A stretch of 64,000 nt of DNA, from positions 248,001 through 312,000 of the forward strand of contig CM030938.1 in assembly GCA_018136815.1 (NCBI GenBank). Reading direction: 5' to 3'. Positions 11,113-19,721 of the stretch are shown one piece after another. Source of the DNA: Isochrysis galbana. Lineage: Eukaryota; Haptophyta; Isochrysidales; Isochrysidaceae. The position numbers and the translations under genes are program-made. The notes below the pieces were generated by a model. It searched no databases. It worked only from the letters and a program-made list of their open reading frames with translations, and was not told the origin of the DNA. The first letter of the stretch is position 1, and each line of letters starts with the position of its first letter.

Positions 11113-12228
11113 ATGCTGCGCGCGGTGCTGCGCAGGCTAAGCAACGTCGGGCTCTCGGCGCGGTTGTGCGAAGGGGTCGCGCTCGTACTCGTGCGGGGAG
11201 TCAGTGCAATTCTTAGCCTCTTGCCGCTCACAGCTGTTCCTGCCGTAAGCCGAGTACTTGGCAGGCTACTCAAGCGCTCTGGCTATCGGTCCTCTCTGGT
11301 GCGCAGCTCCATTGAGGTGCTGCCGCTGCGCGACGACATCGAGCGAGAGCAGGTCATAGACGCAGCGTACTCGCACTTGGGGCTTGCAATAGCCCTTTCT
11401 CTGCAGCCGCCGCGCCGCGACCGAGAGATATCGTCTCTGCTCGAGCCGCCTTCATCACAATTTAATCTTCTTCTCGATGACATTCAACTTGGACGCGGAC
11501 TTATCTTCCTTTCAGCGCACATTGGGATGTGGGAGCTCTTACCGCTTTGCATATTGCCACTGCTACCCCATGGCACAGCCGTGTCCATCGTATATCGACC
11601 CTTACATAACCGAGGTCTTGATCGCTGGATTCTTCAGCGGCGCCTACGTCATGGTGCCAAGCTCATACCTGCCTCCGGCTCACTTCCTCAGCTAACTTCG
11701 GCCCTCGTCAAAGGCGAGGTGGTGTGCATTTTAGCAGATCAAAGGCCTTCGGATCGTCAGTGTGGAGAGCAACTAACATTTCTGGGTCGCACAACCCGCT
11801 TTGCCTGCGGAGCTGCACTCCTGCACGAAGTGACCGGCGCGCCTGCTTGGTTTGGAGCACTAGTCTTGGATGAGGCCACACCGACATGCGGACGAGAGAA
11901 TGATAAGCGCGGAAAGATGGCAAACGGTCTCCCGCGATTCCGACTTGTCGTGGAATGCATCACCGAATACGGCGCGATGATTCCCCAGGGCAATGCTGCG
12001 GCGTGCAGCAAAGAGGGTTTCGGAGACAAAAGAGAAGGTGGTGGTATGCGATTGTCGGTTCCTACCCAAGGACAAGGGACAAATACAATTGGTTCAGAGC
12101 CAGGCGTGTCCAAGGTTGTTGCTGGGCGGCGGTTTGTCCGCGCATATGCGGACTCTCTGAACCGGCTGGTCGAGCGTCATCCCTCACAATATTTTTGGTG
12201 GCATCGGCGTTGGGGTGTGATGACTTGA
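11113..12228 (+). CDS. LpxL/HtrB-type lipid A acyltransferase homologue
   Basis: 371 residues from an ATG at 11113, close to the family length. Seen: an N-terminal hydrophobic stretch (VALVLVRGVSAILSLLPL), FLSAHIGMWELLPL near residue 135 with the HxxxxE catalytic arrangement of this family, the conserved middle block VCILADQRPS, and the typical C-terminus VERHPSQYFWWHRRWG. In bacteria these membrane-associated enzymes add the late secondary acyl chains to Kdo-lipid A. The family (PF03279) is bacterial in origin, so a copy in a eukaryotic window suggests transfer or organellar ancestry (inference). The insertion around residues 255-320 is Gly/Lys/Glu-rich and looks less conserved, possibly an unspliced intron in frame. 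Substrate in an alga is unknown. Confidence 0.85.
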   Translation: MLRAVLRRLSNVGLSARLCEGVALVLVRGVSAILSLLPLTAVPAVSRVLGRLLKRSGYRSSLVRSSIEVLPLRDDIEREQVIDAAYSHLGLAIALSLQPPRRDREISSLLEPPSSQFNLLLDDIQLGRGLIFLSAHIGMWELLPLCILPLLPHGTAVSIVYRPLHNRGLDRWILQRRLRHGAKLIPASGSLPQLTSALVKGEVVCILADQRPSDRQCGEQLTFLGRTTRFACGAALLHEVTGAPAWFGALVLDEATPTCGRENDKRGKMANGLPRFRLVVECITEYGAMIPQGNAAACSKEGFGDKREGGGMRLSVPTQGQGTNTIGSEPGVSKVVAGRRFVRAYADSLNRLVERHPSQYFWWHRRWGVMT

Positions 12229-12349
12229 GGCGGCGAATAAGAGGCCAGAACGCCAATGCAGATACCATCGTAACTCGAAACCACGGGGAATAGTTTAGTG
12301 GTTTGTTCTTGTCTGGTAGGCGCTGGGGCTTGTTTGTAGGCATGTCAAC

Positions 12350-12480
12350 TAAGTTTATATTTGGTTGACCCATGGGGGGGCACGAGCCCCCCCGTCTCTC
12401 CACCTCTTCCCCTCCCCTGCAGTGGGGGAGGAACCGGGTGGTTCCTCAGGAACCACCCACCCTCCTCTAAGTTGTTCCAC
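12350..12480 (+). repeat. 5'-end fragment of the retroposon superfamily
   Basis: ACTAAGTTTATATTTGGTTGACCCATGGGG, then GCACGAGCCCCCCC and CCTGCAGTGGGGGAGGAACC, matches the first ~100 bases of the complete element at 16525-17280. The match fades around 12480 and no T-rich tail follows, so the copy is truncated or rearranged at its 3' side. Confidence 0.65.
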
Positions 12481-12758
12481 AGGTACCTGCACAGGTACCT
12501 GCATACCTGTCCAGTGCTGAAAAATCGGCGCATTGCAGACGTTCATACTCGTGACCATGAAAGAATTAGCTCGCGAAACTTTGTATGTGCTTTGATGTAA
12601 TCATGAGGGATCCCTCCGTACCGTCGCATGGAATTTTGGGTGCAATTTCAAAAAGTCGATTTTTCCCGTCCCCACCCCTACTGCCAGGGCTCGGCTCCAC
12701 GAACTCTCCATCCCCATCGTCTGCAAGATCCATGCGATCCCGCACGTGTGCGTCGTCG

Positions 12759-13237
12759 AAAAAAAAACATCTGAAGATTCCGGGCTACACACCTACTATT
12801 GACTGGGTCTGGTCTCCCTTCTCTACTTACACCGCCCTTAACTTCCCTCCCCCCACCTCTTTCCCTGCCCCCCTTCATTCCTTTGTCTTCGGTTACCGGG
12901 GTCCGGCCTTGGTGCCCTACCTAAGGCCTGGTTCGGAGTGTGGGGGCCGGGCAGGCCTGTTGTCGTCTCTCTTGGCTTGCGTGCCCGACCGGGTTCGCGT
13001 TAGTCATCCTGGTTCCGTCGGGCTCGTGTTATCCCCTATGAATCCCAGGTTCGCTGTGTCCTCGGCTTATTCGCCGTCTTTTCTTCGCATCTTGTTCCCC
13101 TCGACAGTTCCACTAGCTCCTCGCCGGGTCTGAGCCCACCCTTGTCGTTTAAAGTAAAAACGGGTCTCAAGTCTCAAGTCACTTATGTCTATTCTTTTCT
13201 TGGGTTGCCTACCCATGCCCGCTTGGGCTGTTCTCAA
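12759..13237. repeat. Dispersed repeat D, copy 1
   Basis: Starts with AAAAAAAACATCTGAAGATTCCGGGCTACAC and contains TTCCTTTGTCTTCGGTTACCGGGGTCCGGC and GGCCTGGTTCGGAGTG. Copies lie at 21741-22260 (same orientation) and 38157-38386 (reverse). One end is a short homopolymer beside ACATCTGAAGATTC. A GGTTCGA-like motif near the middle of copies 2 and 3 recalls a pol III B box, so a SINE is possible. No protein is indicated. Confidence 0.7.
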
Positions 13238-14351
13238 GGCTGACCTACAATACACTAACTACACTACAATACTAAGAGTTCGGGTGTACTCATGAGTACG
13301 AATATTGCTCTTTGGGAGTACTCATGAGTACGAATACTCACTTCTCAGAGTATTCATGCTTTATTCGGATACACTGAATACTTCGAGGTATAAAATTTCT
13401 CCTAGCGCGGCGCGAACGCGCCTAAGGACGCTGAGTTTTTTTTTCTCGTATTTTCTTACAAAAAGGTAGACCGGCGGCGTTGCCCCCCCCCCCCCCCTAC
13501 CCCTCTCTCTCTTGCCACCCCTGTTTCGAGTGGCGTCAAGGGGCTGTGCGGCTGTGCGACTGATGGCGCGGGCCGGTGGCCGTGGCCGTGGCCATGGTGG
13601 TGGAGGGCGGACCAGACCACCCCGCATTACAGAGATGCTGCTGCCCGAGATCAAGAACCCGAACAGCGCCATCGGCACCTCCATCAAGGTCAAGGGGGAC
13701 TACTGGGTGGGGAGGATGTCGGCAGCCGAGCGCGACACGTACTACATGTGCACGGTCGTGGCACACAGCTTGGCACACAGGGTCACGCCGCAAGCAACCT
13801 CCGAGGAGATGTGGCAGCTCCAGGAGATGGGAGAGACGGGCGAGGGCAACACCGAGTTGGGCGACGCCAGCGGCGAGCGCTTCTGGATGAAGCATACGGT
13901 GTTCCTCAAGTACTATTGGGCTACGTTCCCTGAGCGCATGCCGGTGCCGGAGGAGGAAAAGAACAACGGTGAGCCCGTCAGCAGCAGCAACAACGGCGGC
14001 GGCGGCAACGCTTCTGCTACACCCTCAGTCTCTGGCTTCAAGTCCTCCTCTTGGAGAGTTTTGAGTGATAATAGGTAGTAGGTAGTGTAATATGTGAGTG
14101 AGGAGAGAGCCAAAAGCAGAGATGTGTAGTAGAAGTAGAGTGCGCGGCCCGGCCGCGGCGCGCGCGCCGCCCCGACAGCCGGCGTGTCGGCGTGTGAGTA
14201 TTCGATATTCGACCAAAATACGAATACTCACTCTCGGCTGTACTCATGAGTACGAATACTCGCTCGCGGCTGTACTCATGAGTACGAATACTGCCAAATT
14301 GGTAGTATTTGTACTCAGTATTCATGACTACTCTTGTATTGTAGGTCAGCC
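13238..14351. mobile_element. 1.1-kb element with 16-bp TIRs and subterminal TACTCATGAGTA arrays
   Basis: The outer ends GGCTGACCTACAATAC (13238-13253) and GTATTGTAGGTCAGCC (14336-14351) are perfect inverted repeats. Inside each end are repeats of the palindrome TACTCATGAGTA followed by CGAATACT (about 13286-13350 on the left, 14195-14300 on the right). The centre is GC-rich and contains one open frame. This is the structure of a DNA transposon or MITE. I could not settle a target-site duplication. Confidence 0.75.
13512..14078 (+). CDS. Hypothetical ORF inside the TIR element
   Basis: An open frame of 188 codons, with ATG at 13563 (MARAGGRGRG) or further upstream at 13512. A Gly/Arg-rich start is followed by a more protein-like section (RDTYYMCTVVAHSLAHRV, ERFWMKHTVFLKYYWATFPERMP), then a Ser/Asn/Gly-rich tail. 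It has no transposase motif that I recognise. Its position centred between the TIRs suggests it is element-encoded cargo or a transposase remnant (inference). Confidence 0.35.
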   Translation: MPPLFRVASRGCAAVRLMARAGGRGRGHGGGGRTRPPRITEMLLPEIKNPNSAIGTSIKVKGDYWVGRMSAAERDTYYMCTVVAHSLAHRVTPQATSEEMWQLQEMGETGEGNTELGDASGERFWMKHTVFLKYYWATFPERMPVPEEEKNNGEPVSSSNNGGGGNASATPSVSGFKSSSWRVLSDNR

Positions 14352-14419
14352 TCTATCGTCCTTATCAATATCGATTCTTCCGAGAATCCTATGCCGTCGT
14401 AGTGTATTCTATAGAAGTC

Positions 14420-14577
14420 GCCAGAGTTTCGTTATGTTTAGGCATAAGCAGAAGTAAATAGAGAAGAGTTGGACCAGCGACTGTTCAAAATGCTCTACAA
14501 TACTACAATTTCAAATGAACAGTCGCTGGTCAAACTCTTCTCTATTGACTTCTGCCTAAACATAACGAAACTCTGGC
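14420..14577. repeat. Long hairpin-forming inverted repeat
   Basis: The left arm 14420-14487 (GCCAGAGTTTCGTTATGTTTA...) and right arm 14516-14577 are near-perfect reverse complements, differing by a 6-base insertion (ATAAGC) in the left arm and two substitutions. The 28-base spacer is AT-rich. It sits 70 bp right of the TIR element. Confidence 0.92.
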
Positions 14578-15039
14578 CCAAAACGCCGTCGGCGCTGAGC
14601 GTGCTCTTTCCAGAGGACGACGCTACGAGGCTGGGGGTATACCTCCGGCTTGTCACTTCATGAGACATACAGAAAGTATACGAGTTCCGTGCGTTGACAT
14701 TTCGCAGGTGATCGAGGACCTGTATAATTATGTGAGAGAATCTCCTCTCTGCCGGTGCTCCCTCGCTCAACGTTTCCCCCCGAGTTTCCTACCATGTGGT
14801 CCGTCTTTTCTCCTCTGAGAACCCCAATTCGTCATGGGAAAGTGTGAGTGCGAGTCATTTCGCTGTCTGCTCTCTTGTCCCTCCTCCTGCAACATTTATC
14901 TCCCCCACGAGTTTCCTCCGGAATCCCCCCCCGCTGCCCCCCCGCCCTTCTACCCCAGACCCCCGCCCCCCCTCTCGCTCCCTCTCTCCTCTCTCCAGCT
15001 CTCTCTCGCTCCCTCTCTCGGGTCCTCGTGGGCTACGCG

Positions 15040-16155
15040 ATGGCGGCTGGCCGTTCTCCCTCCTTGCGCCCCTTGTCGCGCAGGGGCTCGTCGCAGCGGA
15101 TCGGTGGGTACGCTAAGCCGCCGGAGGAGCCAATCACCACGCTCATCTTCCTCGACGTCGATGGCGTCCTCCACGCTAAGAGCGTCTTCTCAGAGGAGGA
15201 GAAGTTCAGCCGAATCCACCATGTGCGCAGCTCTCCAGCTAAACCCTCCTTCTCCATGCCTCACTCTCCTCCCGCGCGGCTGCTGCATGCGTCGCAGAAC
15301 TCCACTCTGCCGCTCCCTCTCTCTCTTTCCACCTGCGACCGCCACCCGGATCCTTTCGCAAGTTTCACCCGGATCCTTTCACATGCACCTTTGCTTTGTG
15401 CGCAGCTCGTGACGATTGTGCGCGCAACCGGTGCTTCGGTGGTGGTTGACTCGAGCTGGCGCGAGTTCCCGAACATGGTGAGACAGCTATCGGATGCGAT
15501 GATCGCCCATGGGATTGCTGCGCCGATCGGCCGCACGCCGTCGCTTCTGATCGGCGACCGGAAGAAGGAGATCGGGGCGTGGCTGCTCGAAAATCGCCCA
15601 CTGCTCAGCCCCACCCTGCGCTGGATTGCCATTGACGACTGCTGGCTGGGTGGGTTGGGACACCATTTCGTGCATACTTGCTCGGAGGGCTTAACAGAGC
15701 GAGACGTCTGCCTCGCTATCTCACTTCTTCGGACGGGCACAAGCCCTTCCCTATCCGAGTCTGATGGCGTGACCGTTGATGTCACCCCTCGACGACCCAT
15801 AGTGTTGTTGGCATCATGCAGCTCCTTGACCTTGGAGGATGGTAGCGATGACGGAGAGGTTTCAGCGGCTCTCACCCAAGAGTCGCCTGCTCCACAAACG
15901 CCACAGGACATGCCTCTGTGTGGCACCGTCGAATTGAAGCGCGTGCTTTCTAACTCATCTTGTCTGGATGGGAAGACAGTGTTCTGCGAGACAACGCTAG
16001 GAGAGCTCGAAGCGGCCGCGGATGGTATTGACCTACCTGATCGACTCCCGGCATTCTGCGTATGCACCTTTTGCGTCGGCTACACTCGTACTTCCTCTTC
16101 CAAGGTGCCGAAGTCGCCACTCCACCGCCTTGCACGCAAGTATGCCATCATGTGA
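15040..16155 (+). CDS. HAD-fold protein of the Swiss-Army-Knife type, one intron
   Basis: Model join(15040-15222, 15406-16155), 310 residues. TLIFLDVDGVLHAK (DxDG nucleophile motif) opens the HAD domain; VVVDSSWREFPNM supplies the second motif; WIAIDDCW the distal acidic motif. This matches the HAD domain found in RNA-repair Swiss Army Knife proteins and stand-alone relatives. The intron 15223-15405 (183 nt, GT-AG) keeps frame even if unspliced, but removing it joins FSRIHH directly to LVTIVRATGAS, as the family expects. Both intron ends carry GTGCGCAG. The C-terminal 150 residues are acidic and Ser/Thr-rich with a Cys-containing end and no known domain. Likely a phosphatase or phosphotransferase; substrate unknown. 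Confidence 0.75.
   Translation: MAAGRSPSLRPLSRRGSSQRIGGYAKPPEEPITTLIFLDVDGVLHAKSVFSEEEKFSRIHHVRSSPAKPSFSMPHSPPARLLHASQNSTLPLPLSLSTCDRHPDPFASFTRILSHAPLLCAQLVTIVRATGASVVVDSSWREFPNMVRQLSDAMIAHGIAAPIGRTPSLLIGDRKKEIGAWLLENRPLLSPTLRWIAIDDCWLGGLGHHFVHTCSEGLTERDVCLAISLLRTGTSPSLSESDGVTVDVTPRRPIVLLASCSSLTLEDGSDDGEVSAALTQESPAPQTPQDMPLCGTVELKRVLSNSSCLDGKTVFCETTLGELEAAADGIDLPDRLPAFCVCTFCVGYTRTSSSKVPKSPLHRLARKYAIM
15223..15405 (+). other. Intron with direct repeats at both splice sites
   Basis: Begins GTGCGCAGCTC and is followed at its 3' junction by GTGCGCAG|CTC, so an 11-base direct repeat (GTGCGCAGCTC) brackets it. Inside is a tandem ACCCGGATCCTTTC duplication near 15345-15380. Such boundary repeats are expected of introns created by insertion of introner-type elements. 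Confidence 0.6.
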
Positions 16156-16454
16156 TCGATCATTCCGATTCCGAGTATCCCATCATCTTTGCCTTGTCTG
16201 TGTTATGGAATCATTTGGCCTTAGCTTCAAATTACTTGTGGATCATAACATCAACCCCTTTATCTGCCATATGATCCGTGATTCGTTGCCCCTCCTTCTT
16301 CTTGTCTTCTATATTTCCTTCATCATTCTTCTATAAACGGTTGTGCTTCTCTCGTCTGTTTTCTGTTTTCTTATTCCTTGTGCTTGTGCGTTCCCGCCCC
16401 CCTTTTCCCGCCTTGTGTGTTCCTTGTTGTTGTGGGGAGAGGGCAGTAGCTGTA

Positions 16455-16524
16455 AAAAAAATCTTCTTAAATTCCCGCTAGCGTATGCGGCGTGAGGCAG
16501 CTTGCTAGTGTACCTCCCTACTAC
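16455..16524 (-). repeat. 3' fragment of an older retroposon copy, reverse orientation
   Basis: Read on the minus strand, CGGGAATTTAAGAAGATTTTTTT is the tail of the superfamily. The body is cut by the element inserted at 16525. Confidence 0.55.
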
Positions 16525-17280
16525 ACTAAGTTTATACTTGGTTGACCCATGGGGTGCACGAGCCCCCCCCTCTCTCCACTCCTCCCCTGCCATGGGGGAG
16601 GAACCACTCATCCTCCTGGCACGCCTGATGGCTTGCCTGGAGGCCACTGCCCTACTGACTCACTCCCTTCCCCACAGGCTCGCCCCATTCGCCCATCCTG
16701 GCCCCTCGTGACCAGCCCATCGCTCCAACCCCCCCTCCCCCCCTGGTCGACAGGCAGACAGGTGCAGATTGGGGGCCCCAGAGGCTCAGGAGCGCCAGCG
16801 AGGGAGAGGCAGGGGAGGCCAGGGCCCAGTCCCAGCCTCCTCTGCCCCCAGAGCTGGCCTCCAGGAGCCTCCAGGGGTCGCCAGGGGCAGCTGCAGGCCT
16901 GCCGCAGGCGCGCCATCGCGCGTGCCGCAGGAGAGGGGAGAGAGAGCGCGGAGAAGGGGGTGGGCGGAGCGAGAGCTCCGCTCACCGAAAAATAGGTAAG
17001 TCCCGCACCTGTTCACAGGATAAGTCGGGGCTGAGACCGCCGCCCACTCGGAGACACAGGAGGAAGGGGGGGAAAGATCACCGGGGGGGGCGCGGGCCAC
17101 CGGACCATATCTAAGCCCTTCACCCCTATCCCCCTAGTAGTGCACGGGGGGAGTCGCCTTATGGCGGGGGGAGAAGGGCCGGGGAAGTGGGGGTGTAGAA
17201 AGTTTCCTACGTGAGTAGAAAGTAGAGGGTCCACGGCCGCGTGTGCGGTGAGACTATTAAAAGGTTTATTTTTATTATAT
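16525..17280 (+). mobile_element. Complete retroposon copy R4 with exact 16-bp TSD
   Basis: Starts ACTAAGTTTATACTTGGTTG and ends GAGACTATTAAAAGGTTTATTTTTATTATA. It is flanked by TGTACCTCCCTACTAC at 16509-16524 and 17281-17296, exactly 16 bp with mismatches immediately outside. The body (about 16740-16930) resembles the bodies of copies at 17893 and 60083, while the last 200 bases resemble 42905-43075. No long conserved ORF was recognised. It is nested in the older tail fragment at 16455-16524. Confidence 0.85.
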
Positions 17281-17523
17281 GTACCTCCCTACTACCCAAC
17301 CTTAACGCCCCTGACAACCCCCTTCCCCTTCCCCAGTTCCCTCTTTAGCGGAGAAGCTGGTTCCAGGGAGGCCGCGCGCGCTGCTTCGGCCGGGAGTTGG
17401 AGAGAAGGGGGCGGGAGAATGTGGTTCGTCTCTTGATCGAGTTTCGACTCGGAATTTCTCGTTTGTATAACGCGAGATCTTTATGGGTTCCCGGTGTGGT
17501 TCCTACTAAGAGATTTGGCTACC

Positions 17524-17892
17524 CTAGGTGATGTTCCTTATGTCCAGGCCTCTCGCCGCCTGCAAGAGGTCCTCTGATGCTCCTAGGTTGAAATCCTTGT
17601 CTATAGTGTACAGAGGGCTTATCATTTTCCGAATATGTTTGTTACTCGGGGCGTGTAGCCCCATGTTCTCGCGCTGTTTTTTTAACCTTTGAAAGAACCC
17701 GACCTTCGCCGTTACTAATAAGTGGTATCTCGCAAGGATCGCTCTTAAGATTGTCCTGCCAGGAGAGCTAGGAGACCCTGCTAGCGGTGTCGCGGTGGCA
17801 ATCAGAGAAGCGGCCGAGCGAATAACCGCTAGGACGGAGTCAAGATCAGCCAAGCGACATTGTCGCCTGCCAGCAGAACGACATCGACAATA
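17524..17892 (-). CDS. Hypothetical ORF interrupted by a retroposon
   Basis: An open minus-strand frame of about 120 codons that runs out of the retroposon tail at 17893. Text such as RTILRAILARYHLLVTAKVGFFQRLKKQREN looks protein-like but I do not recognise it. Its 5' part, if any, would lie beyond 18858, on the other side of the insertion. It may be a remnant of another mobile element. Confidence 0.3.
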   Translation of the reverse strand, partial: YCRCRSAGRRQCRLADLDSVLAVIRSAASLIATATPLAGSPSSPGRTILRAILARYHLLVTAKVGFFQRLKKQRENMGLHAPSNKHIRKMISPLYTIDKDFNLGASEDLLQAARGLDIRNIT

Positions 17893-18841
17893 ATAATAAT
17901 AAAACATCTGAGCGTTAGTACCACTACTGCCACTAGCCCGGTACTATCACGACACCCCTCAGCGCACCTGCACGTACGCCTTGACGTGTGCTGTCACTAG
18001 ACACATACGCATATGCACCCCTCCGAATCTCCCCCCTGCTCGCAAACCCCCGGCTCCCATTATAACTCTCCACAAGCTACAATGAGGGAAAACCCATTGA
18101 GGCGGACCGACCTACGTCGGGCGACTCTCCGGGAAAAAGCACCGGGGGGGGGGGGGAGGAACCTCTCGTCATGAAAAGAAACGGCCCTTACAGCTCTCGC
18201 CGCGAGCTGTCCTCGAGAAATAAAAGACTGCGCCTCGAGATACCTGCCACCGTGGTTCCCGTAGGCGTCTTGAGCCTCTCCCTCCTCATCCCCCTCCTGT
18301 CGCCAGCCGCCCCCCTCCGCCCGTTTGCTAACGCAAACGAGTCCCGTTTCTCACCGCACTCCATCGGGGGGGGTGCAAACCCCCCCCTCTCCCCCTCTCC
18401 GTTCTCCTCCACCTCCGTCCCTGCGGCGCGTCGCCATGCGGCGCGCCACGGCCTGCTCTCAGAGGCCCTTTGGGGGCTCCCAGAGGGCCAGCCAGGGCAG
18501 CTCAGGGGGCAGTGGAGGCTGGGGCTCAGCCCCTGGCCCCCCTTGCCTCTCCCACGCTTGCCTCGCTGGCCCTGGGAGCCGCCCGAAGCCCTCTGTCTGC
18601 CTGGCGACCAGGGGTGGGGGGTGGGGGGGGAGTCAGCTCGAGGGCAGGCCCATGCTGGGCGTGGGAGTGCGAGTCACGGCCCGCGCCCACTAGGGGTCTG
18701 GGTCAGAGTGTTGATTGCCCAGCCCCTGCCAGAGGGCAGGGGCTGGGGTTGATTGTGCGGGCCCACCCCAGGGGGTGTCCGCGATGGAGAGAGGGGGGCG
18801 CGAGGCCCCCATTATTGACCCCCACTTATAAAAGTAGGTTG
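17893..18841 (-). mobile_element. Retroposon copy R1, 16-bp TSD, reverse orientation
   Basis: Flanked by AACGACATCGACAATA at 17877-17892 and 18842-18857. On the minus strand it starts CAACCTACTTTTATAAGTGG and ends with a TGTTTTATTATTATTAT tail. It is homologous over its length to copy R2 (60083-61000), with small indels and a different number of ATT units in the tail. The 5' third also matches 61840-62080. It is GC-rich with overlapping frames that are not conserved as protein between copies. Confidence 0.9.
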
Positions 18842-19085
18842 AACGACATCGACAATAGGATCGAGGATGAGGGGTGTGAGAAAAAGACGAAAAAGATGAA
18901 AACTCAGCTTGCTTAGATGGGGGCTACCGTGTGTGTGTGTGGGGGGGGTTGCTATGCGCACGCGCCGCGTCCTTGTATGTTGTGATCAGCTTTGTACTCA
19001 TCTTCGTAATAATAATACTCACTGGAGGGAATTGTTGTGACATTCCTACCTAAAAAGAAAACAAGCATTCTGAGTAAAAAAAAAT

Positions 19086-19120
19086 ATCACCTTGCCCTCT
19101 TTTGACGGAACGCGACTTTA
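19086..19120. repeat. Terminus-like 21-bp motif shared with 59268-59288
   Basis: CCTCTTTTGACGGAACGCGAC at 19096-19116 is the exact reverse complement of 59268-59288. In both places an A/T-rich stretch follows on the same side, suggesting the end of one element family. Confidence 0.6.
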
Positions 19121-19721
19121 GCGCAGGCGCAGCGGCGGCACGCGCTGCGCCGCTGCGCCAGGACGGGGAAGCCGAAGGCTCGCGAGAGGGCTGCCGCCGC
19201 GGTGGACACGTAGGACTCCACCGTCGCTGATGCGAGCGCGGCCCCAGTCACTGGGCGAGACCTGCTGGGCGAGGAAGGTGGTGAAGAGGCAAAGTGACCA
19301 TTCGTTATGCATCTGGGCCGCCGCGTCGGCGCGTCCCCCCGGCTGGATGAACAGCTGCCGCGGGGGGGGAGGGGGGGAGGCAACATTTTTCTAAAAGCCG
19401 TGAGGTAAAGGCGGCGTCAGTCAGGAGCCTCCGTCCTCTTCCTTGCTCCTCGCCTCTCCTCGCCTCGATTGTGATCTCTCTCGCGTGGCACCGCGGGACG
19501 GGAAGGGAGAGAGAATAAAAGATGAGGGAGAGAGAAGGGAGAGACAGGGGGAGAGGGGGGGGTGGGGGGCGAGAGACCGACGGCGAGGAGGAGGGGGGGG
19601 CGATAGCAGGGGAGGGGGGGGAGGATCGAGCAGGGGGAAGCGGAAGCGACACCTCCAGACAGCACGAGTTGGGGCCTGCAGAGCGGACGCGAGGTAGGAG
19701 CGAGAGAGATTGCTGCGCAGG

